DNA from: Candidatus Puniceispirillum sp.
Lineage (GTDB): Bacteria; Pseudomonadota; Alphaproteobacteria; Puniceispirillales; Puniceispirillaceae
Direction: 5' to 3'
Assembly (NCBI GenBank): GCA_018668795.1
Contig: JABJBD010000040.1
Span: 1-24,478, forward strand
Length of the DNA: 24,478 nucleotides
Shown: positions 6,230 to 13,931 of the stretch, piece after piece
Layout: every line of letters starts with the position of its first letter
How positions within the stretch are numbered: position 1 is the first letter of the stretch
Notes under the pieces: model-generated
Seen by the model: only the letters and a program-made list of their open reading frames with translations
The model's database searches: none
What the model was told of the DNA's origin: nothing
Position numbers and translations under genes: made by a program

Positions 6230-7998
6230 CCTGATTTTTTTGGTACTGGTGCGCGGCGGACATGTAGCTCGTTTAACGCAGAATCATCAACGTCCGATGG
6301 CGCGGCCATCATCAGATCTTCAGCCTTGCCATTCATCGGGAACAGAATAACCTCACGGATATTCGGCTCGTCAGCGATCAACATAACCATGCGGTCAATG
6401 CCCGGGGCAATACCCCCATGCGGCGGCGCGCCAAAGCGGAACGCATTGATCATCGCCGGAAACTTGTCATCAACAACTTTATTGTCATAACCAGCAATTT
6501 CAAAGGCCTTATACATCACTTCGGGCAGATGGTTCCGGATCGCTCCTGAAGATAATTCAACACCGTTACAGACAAGGTCATATTGCCAGGCCTTAATATC
6601 CAGCGGATCCATGTCCTGCAATGCCTGCATACCACCTTGCGGCATTGAAAACGGGTTATGCGAAAAGTCGATCTTGCCTGTCACTTCGTCTTTTTCAAAC
6701 ATCGGGAAATCGACGATCCAGGCAAAACGGAACACTCTTTCGTCAATCAGATTTTGATCCTGACCAATTTTCACCCTGGCACGTCCAGCCAGACTTGCCG
6801 CCGCATCAGGCTCTGCACAAGCAAAAAACACAGCATCGCCATCCTCGGCACCAACTTGCAAACGAATGTCTTCGGCCTTCTCGGCACCCAGCGCTTTGGC
6901 CACTGGCCCGCGCGCTTCACCTTCGCCATAGATGATATAGCCCATACCTGGCGCGCCTTCACCTTGCGCCCAGCTATTCATCCGGTCAGCAATAGCGCGG
7001 CTACCACATTTTGGTCCTGGCACAGCGCGCACAACGGCACCTTTTTCAATATTCTTGGCAAAAATCGAAAAGCCTGAGTCACGGAAAATATCGGTCACAT
7101 CACTGATCTCGAACGGGATACGCAGATCAGGTTTGTCATTGCCATATTTCAACATCGACTCGGCAAATGGGATATGCACCCATTCTTTGCCGCAATCTTT
7201 GTCTGAAAATTCTTCAAAAACACCGCGAATGACTGGCTCAACTGCATCAAAAACATCCTGCTGTTCGACAAAGCTCATCTCCAGATCAAGCTGGTAGAAT
7301 TCGCCTGGGCTTCGATCAGCGCGGCTATCTTCATCGCGAAAACAGGGCGCAATCTGGAAATAGCGGTCAAAACCAGACACCATTATCAACTGCTTAAACT
7401 GCTGCGGGGCTTGTGGCAGCGCATAGAATTTACCTGGATGCAAACGCGCTGGCACCAGAAAATCACGCGCCCCTTCGGGCGAAGATGCGGTCAGGATCGG
7501 CGTCTGAAATTCAGTAAAACCTTGGTCAACCATACGCGCGCGGATTGATTGGATAATCTGGGCGCGGAGCATGATATTGGCATGCGGACGGCCTCGGCGC
7601 AGATCAAGATAACGATAACGGAGCCGTGTTTCCTCGCCTGAATCTTCATCCGAATTGACCTGAAGCGGCAATGTATCGGCCGCTGACTGCACCTCGAAAT
7701 TTTCAATGCGCACTTCGATATGACCTGTTGGCAAAGACGTATTGATGGTGTCTTCGCTACGCCGCACAACTTCGCCTGTGATGGTCACAACCGACTCAAG
7801 ACGCGTTGCCTCGACAATGGCAAAGCTGGCATCTGATGAATCAGCAACACATTGCGTCAGACCATAATGATCGCGCAGATCGATAAAGACAAGTTGACCA
7901 TGATCGCGCTTTCGATTGATCCAGCCAGAGATACGGACTTTTTCGCCGACTGCAGCCTCGGTTAGGGCAGCGCAGGTATGGGTGCGGTAAATATGCAT
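6226..7998 (-). CDS. aspS: Aspartyl-tRNA synthetase, probably non-discriminating (Asp/Asn)
   Basis: 590-residue class II synthetase of bacterial type. It has an N-terminal OB-fold anticodon domain (1-105, with SGWINRKRDHGQLVFIDLRD), motif 2 around F220-RDEDSRADR, the bacterial GAD insertion (about 290-420) and motif 3 at 529-542 (GIAPGIDRMVMLIA). H33 in RDHG corresponds to the histidine reported in non-discriminating bacterial AspRS; such enzymes also charge tRNA-Asn with Asp, for correction by GatCAB. The start at 7998 has GGAG about 9 bases upstream. Convergent with ctaA, the two stops sharing CTAG at 6226-6229, so no room exists for a terminator between them. The 146-base gap to bmt probably holds its promoter. 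Confidence 0.97.
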   Translation of the reverse strand: MHIYRTHTCAALTEAAVGEKVRISGWINRKRDHGQLVFIDLRDHYGLTQCVADSSDASFAIVEATRLESVVTITGEVVRRSEDTINTSLPTGHIEVRIENFEVQSAADTLPLQVNSDEDSGEETRLRYRYLDLRRGRPHANIMLRAQIIQSIRARMVDQGFTEFQTPILTASSPEGARDFLVPARLHPGKFYALPQAPQQFKQLIMVSGFDRYFQIAPCFRDEDSRADRSPGEFYQLDLEMSFVEQQDVFDAVEPVIRGVFEEFSDKDCGKEWVHIPFAESMLKYGNDKPDLRIPFEISDVTDIFRDSGFSIFAKNIEKGAVVRAVPGPKCGSRAIADRMNSWAQGEGAPGMGYIIYGEGEARGPVAKALGAEKAEDIRLQVGAEDGDAVFFACAEPDAAASLAGRARVKIGQDQNLIDERVFRFAWIVDFPMFEKDEVTGKIDFSHNPFSMPQGGMQALQDMDPLDIKAWQYDLVCNGVELSSGAIRNHLPEVMYKAFEIAGYDNKVVDDKFPAMINAFRFGAPPHGGIAPGIDRMVMLIADEPNIREVILFPMNGKAEDLMMAAPSDVDDSALNELHVRRAPVPKKSG

Positions 7999-8144
7999 AA
8001 GTGAAGCTCCAAAAACGACCGGTCATCCCCGGCTAAAATCGGGGCGAGTATGCAAATTATGACTGCCTGACGCAACCAGCTTTCACGCAATTTAGCTTTG
8101 ATACGCAATAATCACGGTTATATCAGGCAAAATATGGAAAATAT

Positions 8145-9200
8145 CTAGCTTCGGCGACGACCTCGGCGCCCCCGGCGGCCACCCTCACTCGTTCTGGCGT
8201 TATAGTCATCACCGCTATCGGTGTCAGCTTTAATCTGCACATCCGCCCATGGGGTACCAAGCACCGCCTGCATATGATCTACATCAAGCGCGCCAGCCGG
8301 ACGTGTTGCCAAAGCCGCGCTCATGGCGGCAACATGCGCTGGCGTTGTACCACAACAGCCGCCAATGATGCTGATTCCCGCATCACGGGCAAAAAGCGCA
8401 TAGCTTGCCATCAATTCGGGGGTGCCATGATAATGGATCGCGCCTTCGACATAGGCTGGAATTCCGCAATTACCCTTGGCAACCATCGGCATATTGGCAG
8501 CTAAAGCGGTCGTGGCCATGCCAGTCATCGAATGCATCAATTCGGCTGGCCCAATACCGCAATTGGCACCCAGCACATCAACGCCTAGCGCAAGTGCCTG
8601 TTCGGCAAATTGCTGGGGTGTGATCCCCATCATGCTACGGCTGGCCGTATCAAAAGTCATGGTCACCGCAACAGGCAGGCCGGTTGTTTTCGCAGCGTTC
8701 ACCGCGGCATCAACCTCTTCGGTTGATGACATGGTTTCCACCCACAACATATCAACACCGCCATTTGCCAGCGCCATTGCCTGTTTTTTAAAGGCCTCAA
8801 ATGCCGCATCCGGAGTCAAGGCACCAAGCGGTTCGAATAATTCGCCCGTAGGCCCAATTGATCCGGCAATAATCGCATCGGAACCGGTTTTGTCTCGATG
8901 GCTTGTAACTGCCGACACAGCATTGACCGCCGCCGCATGATTGAGTTCTTCAACCCGATCCTGCGCTTCGTGTAACTTCAGACGGAAGGACGTGCCGCCA
9001 AAGGAATTGGTCAGGATAAGATTCGAACCGGCTTGCAGAAAGCTGTCATGCAACCAGAGAATGTCATCGGGACGTTCAACATTCCATAATTCAGGCGGAT
9101 AGCCTGTTTCAAGGCCACGTCCAAACAGATTTGTACCTGTCGCACCATCTGCAATTAGATACGAACGTTCAGCGAGCATATCATGAAATTTTGATGACAT
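8145..9200 (-). CDS. bmt: Betaine--homocysteine S-methyltransferase family protein
   Basis: Zinc-dependent transfer of a methyl group to homocysteine, giving methionine; by resemblance to rhizobial Bmt, glycine betaine is the likely donor, though S-methylmethionine or a DMSP-related donor is possible. The 351-residue TIM-barrel protein shows LIADGATGTNLFGRGLETG near residues 15-33, ILTNSFGGTSFRL (62-74), and the zinc cysteines C214 (GANCG) and C282-C283 (GGCCGTT). An upstream in-frame ATG at 9287 exists, but it would overlap the DUF1289 gene by 74 bases; 9200 gives a normal family N-terminus 13 bases after that gene's stop. The tail GGRRGRRGRRRS is a strongly basic extension of unknown purpose. 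Co-transcribed with DUF1289. Confidence 0.86.
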   Translation of the reverse strand: MSSKFHDMLAERSYLIADGATGTNLFGRGLETGYPPELWNVERPDDILWLHDSFLQAGSNLILTNSFGGTSFRLKLHEAQDRVEELNHAAAVNAVSAVTSHRDKTGSDAIIAGSIGPTGELFEPLGALTPDAAFEAFKKQAMALANGGVDMLWVETMSSTEEVDAAVNAAKTTGLPVAVTMTFDTASRSMMGITPQQFAEQALALGVDVLGANCGIGPAELMHSMTGMATTALAANMPMVAKGNCGIPAYVEGAIHYHGTPELMASYALFARDAGISIIGGCCGTTPAHVAAMSAALATRPAGALDVDHMQAVLGTPWADVQIKADTDSGDDYNARTSEGGRRGRRGRRRS

Positions 9201-9213
9201 ATTCTGTCTCGGT

Positions 9214-9462
9214 TTATCTTTCACCAGCAATCGTTCGACGCCGTGTAGGGCGTCGGCGGATACCGGTTTTTGCTGCACGACGCTCATTCAGAGTGTCAAG
9301 CAAGTCACGTTGCGCCTCTGCACCCATACGGCTCCAGCTGGCGATTTCTTGCCTTGTACGGTAACAGCCAAGACAGACATCCGCCAGCGGATCCATTTGG
9401 CAAATAGAAATACACGGAGACGGCATAGAGGCGGGGACATCTGGTTGTTTTGAACGCATCAT
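9214..9462 (-). CDS. DUF1289 small cysteine-rich protein
   Basis: 82-residue protein with the DUF1289 layout: SPCISICQMDP (about 15-25), then CLGCYRTRQEIASW (30-43). The spaced cysteines C17, C21, C30 and C33 suggest metal or Fe-S binding, but no function has been shown that I know of. The C-terminus is arginine-rich (GIRRRPTRRRTIAGER). An AAAGGTAGGG Shine-Dalgarno region precedes the tandem ATGATG at 9462. It ends 13 bases before bmt, so the two probably form an operon. Confidence 0.82.
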   Translation of the reverse strand: MMRSKQPDVPASMPSPCISICQMDPLADVCLGCYRTRQEIASWSRMGAEAQRDLLDTLNERRAAKTGIRRRPTRRRTIAGER

Positions 9463-9566
9463 CCCTACCTTTATTGATCGCCTTTATACATGGCCTGATT
9501 CATAGCTATTGATCAAGGCCGATTTATGCAACGTCTAACGTCGTATTTTCATAGACAGCTTGGTAG

Positions 9567-10094
9567 TTAGGCTGCCTGACTTTCGCCCGCAGATGCTACC
9601 ATAACGTCATTTAACTTTTCTAAGCCTGATTCAAATGTTGCGCCAAGCGGAATCTGAACCAGATTTTTATCCACGGCAATCTCGGTATTTGCTATGTCAA
9701 AATCAACAGCCCGTGCGGCTTGGTCTTCAACTAGACCAAGAAGCCGGATAGCTTCGCCCAGCATCATGACAGGCATATCTTCACGTAAAAAGGCGCGCAG
9801 AACACGTTTGGCATGCACCTCATTCATTAGCTTTTCCACATGACGGTCACCTGTTGGGATGATCAGGGCATCATAGTCAATCGCCAGTGTTGTCGAGAGC
9901 GTGCTGTCCACTGGATAGGACATGCCCCAGCCAGTTCCATTCCAAGAATTGGTCAGGCCCGCATCACGTGAAATAATCTTTAGTTTGGCAGTTTTTGCAA
10001 GCATTGCACGCTGGATGGCGATAAATTTATCCTCATCAAAACCGCTAGCAACCATTATACCAATCGTCTTGCCTGCAAAATTATTCACCTGCAT
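9567..10094 (-). CDS. DJ-1/PfpI-like protein lacking the nucleophilic cysteine
   Basis: 175-residue protein of the class I glutamine amidotransferase-like (DJ-1/PfpI) fold. KTIGIMVASGFDEDKF at 9-24 matches the first strand and acidic residue, and DYDALIIPTGDRHVEKL (73-89) the central strand and loop. At the nucleophile elbow, where family members have A-I-C-H-G, this protein reads PVMMLGEAIRLL (108-119) with glycine in the cysteine position. The C-terminal domain of large catalases has the same fold and also lacks the cysteine, so a non-catalytic role is possible. The start at 10094 is fixed by AAGGAG 8 bases upstream. Monocistronic by spacing: 104 bases to the DUF1289 gene. A small hairpin sits just upstream. 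Confidence 0.72.
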   Translation of the reverse strand: MQVNNFAGKTIGIMVASGFDEDKFIAIQRAMLAKTAKLKIISRDAGLTNSWNGTGWGMSYPVDSTLSTTLAIDYDALIIPTGDRHVEKLMNEVHAKRVLRAFLREDMPVMMLGEAIRLLGLVEDQAARAVDFDIANTEIAVDKNLVQIPLGATFESGLEKLNDVMVASAGESQAA

Positions 10095-10119
10095 GGATAT
10101 CTCCTTATATAAACTGAAC

Positions 10120-10136
10120 AAAACCGTTACGGTTTT
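10120..10136. promoter_or_regulatory. Hairpin AAAACCG-TTA-CGGTTTT upstream of the PfpI-like gene
   Basis: Perfect 7-base arms around a 3-base centre, 26 bases upstream of the ATG at 10094. On the plus strand it is followed by TTAT and looks terminator-like, but no plus-strand gene ends before it. An operator for the minus-strand gene or a leader hairpin is therefore more likely. Confidence 0.4.
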
Positions 10137-10633
10137 TTATGTAAAACAAATCGTTGGTTAACAAGCGTGCTGACAAAACATCAGCACTGCATTGTGAAAT
10201 TCATGTTTGAAGCTCTTGGTCGGCGCGCATGATTGCACGTGAAAAATCCCAAGAACGCGCGACATATACCTTGTCTGTAAGCTTTTTTCAAGCCCTGCTT
10301 TCCCTGTGCGTAGGGTGCATAGGCTGGATATGCAATGGATATTTATGAAGATCATAATGCCAGCCATGATTGATAGGATGCGCCCTTACAACCTGACTTT
10401 GTAAGCTCTGATTATTCGTGAGGTCTAAATCAATATCGGATACAAAGGAGAAAATTAAAAAATCCAGAATGTCCCAAATATATTTTTCATCATATCAACC
10501 AGATGGCCTGCAAACATGTATCAGCAAAATCTATCAGCGCGCACCCTCGCGATAAGTCCACAGGGAAAAATATTGCGTTCAGGCGCTATTTTCGGCATAT
10601 ATAGGCGCATCAAGAAGCAGCTTTGATTTATAG

Positions 10634-10660
10634 AATCATGATTAACAGGCGTCATGACGC
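10634..10660. promoter_or_regulatory. Two adjacent perfect palindromes upstream of trkH
   Basis: AATCATGATT (10634-10643) and GCGTCATGACGC (10649-10660) are both perfect, both centred on TCATGA, with centres 16 bases apart. They lie between a possible promoter (10573-10603) and the trkH ATG at 10705, where a repressor could act. No regulator is identified. Confidence 0.4.
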
Positions 10661-10704
10661 GCCTATGTTAGCGACGAGGGGCTGGGATCTAACCCGCAAC
10701 CATC

Positions 10705-12150
10705 ATGCAGTTTTCACCTGTTCTGAACATTCTGGGCCTTTTGACGACCATTCTGGCAGCAACCATGCTGATCCCGATGTGCGTCGATCTGTATTTTGGT
10801 TCTGGTGACTGGCAGGTTTTTGCCATTTCATCCTTATTCACCGCTTTCTTTGGTGTCACCACATGGTTGGCAACGTCACAACGTGAACCACTTGATCTGG
10901 GACTGCGTCAGGCGTTTTTGCTGACCAACGGGTCATGGATGCTGATTGGTGTTTTTGGGGCACTTCCCTTTATGTTCTGCGAATTACAGCTAAGCCCAAC
11001 TGATGCGCTGTTTGAATCGGTATCGGGGATCACCACAACCGGCTCAACCGTTTTGCAACAAATCGAGATGGCGTCACCAGGCATTCTGATGTGGCGTGCG
11101 CTTTTGCAATGGCTTGGCGGGGTAGGTATTATTGTGATGGCGATGGCGGTTTTGCCTATGCTGTCAGTTGGCGGTATGCAGCTATTCCGCACCGAATCCT
11201 ATGAACGCGCTGACAAGGTTGTGCCACGTGCCGCCCAATTGGCAGGTGGCATCGGGTTGGTCTATACTGGACTGACAGCGATATGGGCAATCATGCTGAC
11301 GGCGGCTGGCATGGGAACATTTGACGCGCTTACCCATGCCATGACGACTTTGGCAACTGGCGGTTATTCTACACGCACGGCCTCAATTGGTGCGTTTGAC
11401 TCGGTGGCTATCGAATGGATTATCATCGCTGGCATGATCGTTGGCAGTCTGCCATTTGCGCATTATCTGGCATTGGTACGTGGCGGATGGCGTAATCTGG
11501 TCAATGACCCTCAGGTTAAATGGTTCTTTATTCTTCTGATTGGTCTTGTGGCGCTTTTGGCATGGCATCTGTCAGCAGGCGGTTACAAAATATCCCACGC
11601 GATCCGTGAATCCAGCTTTAATACGATTTCGATTCTGACTGGCACTGGTTTTGGCAGTGCTAATTTTTCGGCATGGGGCGGTTTTGCCTCGACGATGTTG
11701 CTGATCGCCATGTTTATCGGGGGCTGTGGTGGATCGACAACCTGCGGAATAAAGGTGTTTAGACTTCAGGTGCTAGCAACAACCGCACGTGTCCAGATCA
11801 GCCGCTTGTTGCGTCCTCATGGCGTTGTGCTTGCCTATTATAACCGCAAACCTGTCTCTAGTGAGGTCATGGATTCGGTGATGGCCTTTTTCTATGTGTA
11901 TATTTTGTGCTTTGTCATTCTGGCGATTTTGCTGGGCATGATGGGGCTGGACTTCATTACCGCTTTATCTGGTGCCGCCACGTCGATCAGTAATGTCGGC
12001 CCCGGATTGGGTAATCTGATTGGTGCAGAAGGTAACTTTGCCCTGCTTCCTGATCCGGCAAAATGGGTCATGTCATTTGGCATGTTGCTTGGTCGGCTGG
12101 AATTATTTACCGTCCTTGTCATGCTTAACCCTGGATTCTGGCGACGGTAA
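10705..12150 (+). CDS. trkH: TrkH-family potassium uptake channel subunit
   Basis: 481-residue inner-membrane K+ translocating subunit. It has the four membrane-pore-membrane repeats of the family; the selectivity-filter loops are visible as SGITTTGST (107-115), TLATGGYST (215-223), ILTGTGFGS (310-318) and SNVGPGLG (429-436). IGGCGGSTTCGIKVFR (338-353) is the conserved segment after the third repeat. No TrkA regulatory subunit is encoded here, so it must be elsewhere if this is a standard Trk system. The ATG at 10705 has no good Shine-Dalgarno nearby (GAGGGG about 25 bases upstream), but a TAA at 10690-10692 blocks longer starts. Convergent with the lipoprotein gene; the structured repeat at 12151 begins at the base after its stop. 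Confidence 0.95.
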   Translation: MQFSPVLNILGLLTTILAATMLIPMCVDLYFGSGDWQVFAISSLFTAFFGVTTWLATSQREPLDLGLRQAFLLTNGSWMLIGVFGALPFMFCELQLSPTDALFESVSGITTTGSTVLQQIEMASPGILMWRALLQWLGGVGIIVMAMAVLPMLSVGGMQLFRTESYERADKVVPRAAQLAGGIGLVYTGLTAIWAIMLTAAGMGTFDALTHAMTTLATGGYSTRTASIGAFDSVAIEWIIIAGMIVGSLPFAHYLALVRGGWRNLVNDPQVKWFFILLIGLVALLAWHLSAGGYKISHAIRESSFNTISILTGTGFGSANFSAWGGFASTMLLIAMFIGGCGGSTTCGIKVFRLQVLATTARVQISRLLRPHGVVLAYYNRKPVSSEVMDSVMAFFYVYILCFVILAILLGMMGLDFITALSGAATSISNVGPGLGNLIGAEGNFALLPDPAKWVMSFGMLLGRLELFTVLVMLNPGFWRR

Positions 12151-12220
12151 AGCATCATCCGGCCATAGCCGACAGATGATCGCGAATTATATAAGCATCA
12201 TCCGGCCAAAGCAACGCGCC
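12151..12220. repeat. Structured intergenic repeat, locus 1 (after trkH)
   Basis: Full copy starting GCATCATC at 12152: outer stem ATCATC (12154-12159)/GATGAT (12175-12180), inner stem CGGC-CATA-GCCG, and a 3-nt bulge ACA. A linker of 19 bases (12176-12194, ATGATCGCGAATTATATAA) leads to a second, decayed copy from 12195 (GCATCATCCGGCCAAAGC) that lacks the 3' arm. The same arrangement follows acs at 21181, with an identical linker length and only two linker differences. It lies in the convergent trkH/lipoprotein gap. Confidence 0.8.
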
Positions 12221-12244
12221 CATCAAAAACTATGCAGAAACTCA

Positions 12245-12838
12245 CTAGGGAACAGTGATATTCGGAATTTTGGCGATTTCTTCACGCGCTTGTTTATCCA
12301 GCAAATTCACCGTGGCAAGCAAGGTTTCTTGTATCGCAATATTCAGGTCATTGGCGCTGGATGATTCGGGAATAGTCACCGAATGGCGCGCCGATAGTTC
12401 AATCATGCCTTGAAAGCCGCCAACTGGCTGTAGCCAAATCAGGCGCGCTTCGAGCTGCGCTTCGATTTTGCTATCCTGTTCATCGGTAATCAGGCTGTTC
12501 AGCCCTGCCGAGCGCGCCAATTTGGTGCGCGTTAATGATGCGCGCGAAATATCCAGCACCAACTCACCGCTTGCCCCAGCAGGCAACAATATTCGTGAAG
12601 CCCAGTCAATCACCACATTCGATGGTGCTGGATTGGCAAGATAGCCAATATAAGGCGCTTCGACCGGCATCTGCCAGTTTTCGATAATTTCCATGCGCCG
12701 CGCATTCATCCGCAAAGGCTGATAATTGTCAGCTTCGAATTTCAATGGCGCGATCACTGTTGTCGTGCTTGCCCCACATGCGCTCAGAAAAATCAGCGTC
12801 ACAAGGCTGAAAAGCAGGGACATTTTGTGCATCATCAT
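12245..12838 (-). CDS. Putative lipoprotein of unknown function
   Basis: 197-residue protein with a lipoprotein signal: a short positive start (MMMHKM), a hydrophobic stretch, and the lipobox LSAC with C21 as the predicted lipidated residue. The mature part is about 175 residues, with no further membrane segment and no motif I recognise; it contains a Glu/Ala-rich segment and ends in a likely helix rich in E, A and K. Three tandem ATGs lie at 12838-12830 after GGAG; I take the first, but any could be used. It follows hslO by 101 bases and is probably the last gene of the argD-argF-hslO run. It faces trkH across the structured repeat. Confidence 0.7.
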   Translation of the reverse strand: MMMHKMSLLFSLVTLIFLSACGASTTTVIAPLKFEADNYQPLRMNARRMEIIENWQMPVEAPYIGYLANPAPSNVVIDWASRILLPAGASGELVLDISRASLTRTKLARSAGLNSLITDEQDSKIEAQLEARLIWLQPVGGFQGMIELSARHSVTIPESSSANDLNIAIQETLLATVNLLDKQAREEIAKIPNITVP

Positions 12839-12939
12839 CACTCCGGATATTAATAATGAAAAAGACTGCGCCAATTAAAGGTTAAGTTAAAGACTAAACG
12901 TCACTTTATGACCAACCCGCACCCAGATTATACCCCGTA

Positions 12940-13875
12940 TTAGCCCGCCAGCACATCGGTATCAAAACGGCGCTCGGTTTTGCAAAATTCACAGGTCACG
13001 AGGATTGTGCCATCATCATCAAGCAGGTCATCAGCGTCTTCGGGCTTGAGTTGTTTTAAAATAGCCTCAACCTTTTCCATATTACATCGGCACTCATCCA
13101 TCACTGGCCGGGCGGGGGCAACATGTGGCGATAATGTATTAAACAGACGAAACACAAGCTGATCTGGCGTGATTTCCGGACTCAGCAATTCAGTCTGCTT
13201 GACTGATGCCATTAATGTTTTTGCTGTATGCCAAACATCGTCATGCATCTCTATATCAGCTTTGTTTGGATTTTTACCGCCTTCCGTGGCGATACGTTGA
13301 AGCATCATAGCTGTCGCTTGCCAGCCATCATCGCCCAGCCCAGACGCTGATGTCACTGTCGTTTCTAACTGTTCGGAATTGGCAAACCATGCCATTGCCG
13401 CATCGCGTAATTCAGGACCATCTAGCTCGACAATACCCTGATAGCGGCCACCGGTGGCACCTTCATCGACGGTAAATGCCATATAGCCTGTACCCATAAT
13501 CTGCGGCAAATTTGAGACACCATAAACTGAAACAACTGCTGCCGTATCTTCGGCAAAAGCTGTATAGCCGCGCATGGCACCTGTTTCAGTAATATCGGCA
13601 AATAGGGTGCGCGCACGACCATCCCCTTTGGCCTGCAAGGTAAAAATGCCGTCAAATTTCAGCGTGCTTGACAAGCAAGCGGTCATCGCCAGCGCTTCGG
13701 CTTGAAGCAAAGCAACATCCTGAGGATAGTTATGGCGCGCCAGAATTGTGTCAGCGACATGACCTACCGACGCGATGCGTCCACGCACAAGAGGTGTTCC
13801 GGTATGTTCATCTGCAAGATAGAAAGGCAAAATCTGGGCATCTGGCCGAAGATTATCATTTATAACAATATCCAT
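12940..13875 (-). CDS. hslO: Hsp33 redox-regulated chaperone
   Basis: Cytosolic holdase activated by oxidative unfolding. The 311-residue protein has the N-terminal Hsp33 domain (AEALAMTACLSSTLKFDGIF near 59-78, YMAFTVDEG near 131-139) and, at the C-terminus, the intact zinc redox switch C262-x-C264 and C295-x2-C298. The linker between the cysteine pairs includes an acidic stretch (EDADDLLDDD). The start at 13875 is preceded by a GGAAGAG sequence at acceptable spacing. It follows argF by 56 bases on the same strand; hslO next to arg genes is an arrangement I know from alphaproteobacteria. Confidence 0.95.
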   Translation of the reverse strand: MDIVINDNLRPDAQILPFYLADEHTGTPLVRGRIASVGHVADTILARHNYPQDVALLQAEALAMTACLSSTLKFDGIFTLQAKGDGRARTLFADITETGAMRGYTAFAEDTAAVVSVYGVSNLPQIMGTGYMAFTVDEGATGGRYQGIVELDGPELRDAAMAWFANSEQLETTVTSASGLGDDGWQATAMMLQRIATEGGKNPNKADIEMHDDVWHTAKTLMASVKQTELLSPEITPDQLVFRLFNTLSPHVAPARPVMDECRCNMEKVEAILKQLKPEDADDLLDDDGTILVTCEFCKTERRFDTDVLAG

Positions 13876-13931
13876 TAATCTGTCTCTTCCGGCTATAAAT
13901 TCAGGTAGCTGAACATTCGGGCGCTTAAAAA

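Larger units (their letters stand above)
10095..10704. other. 610-base intergenic region without a convincing gene
   Basis: Divergent gap between the PfpI-like gene and trkH. It contains a hairpin at 10120-10136, a Shine-Dalgarno-like AAAGGAG at 10444-10450 not well placed before any start, a possible plus-strand promoter (TTGCGT 10573-10578, TATATA 10598-10603, spacing 19), and two neighbouring palindromes at 10634-10643 and 10649-10660. A 28-codon ORF at 10469-10555 has no support beyond being open. I see no tRNA-like or other recognisable RNA fold; an unrecognised small RNA cannot be excluded. Confidence 0.5.

Noticed and set aside
8027..8044. CCCCG-N8-CGGGG hairpin between bmt and aspS
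   Set aside because: No T-run follows on either strand and it lies in the aspS leader; a 5-base stem alone does not justify calling a terminator or riboswitch.
9201..9287. Longer N-terminus for bmt starting at 9287
   Set aside because: It would overlap the DUF1289 gene by 74 bases and adds residues with no family similarity; the ATG at 9200 gives the normal start.
9494..9524. GGCC...GGCC hairpin between the PfpI-like gene and DUF1289
   Set aside because: The stem is interrupted by a bulge and no T-tract follows on the minus strand, so I do not call it a terminator.
10158..10367. 69-codon minus-strand ORF in the trkH upstream gap
   Set aside because: No Shine-Dalgarno, cysteine- and histidine-rich composition unlike a real protein, and no recognisable domain.
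10469..10555. 28-codon plus-strand ORF (MSQIYFSSYQ...) after an AAAGGAG
   Set aside because: The Shine-Dalgarno is about 18 bases from the ATG, too far; the ORF is short, resembles nothing I know, and lies in AT-rich intergenic DNA.
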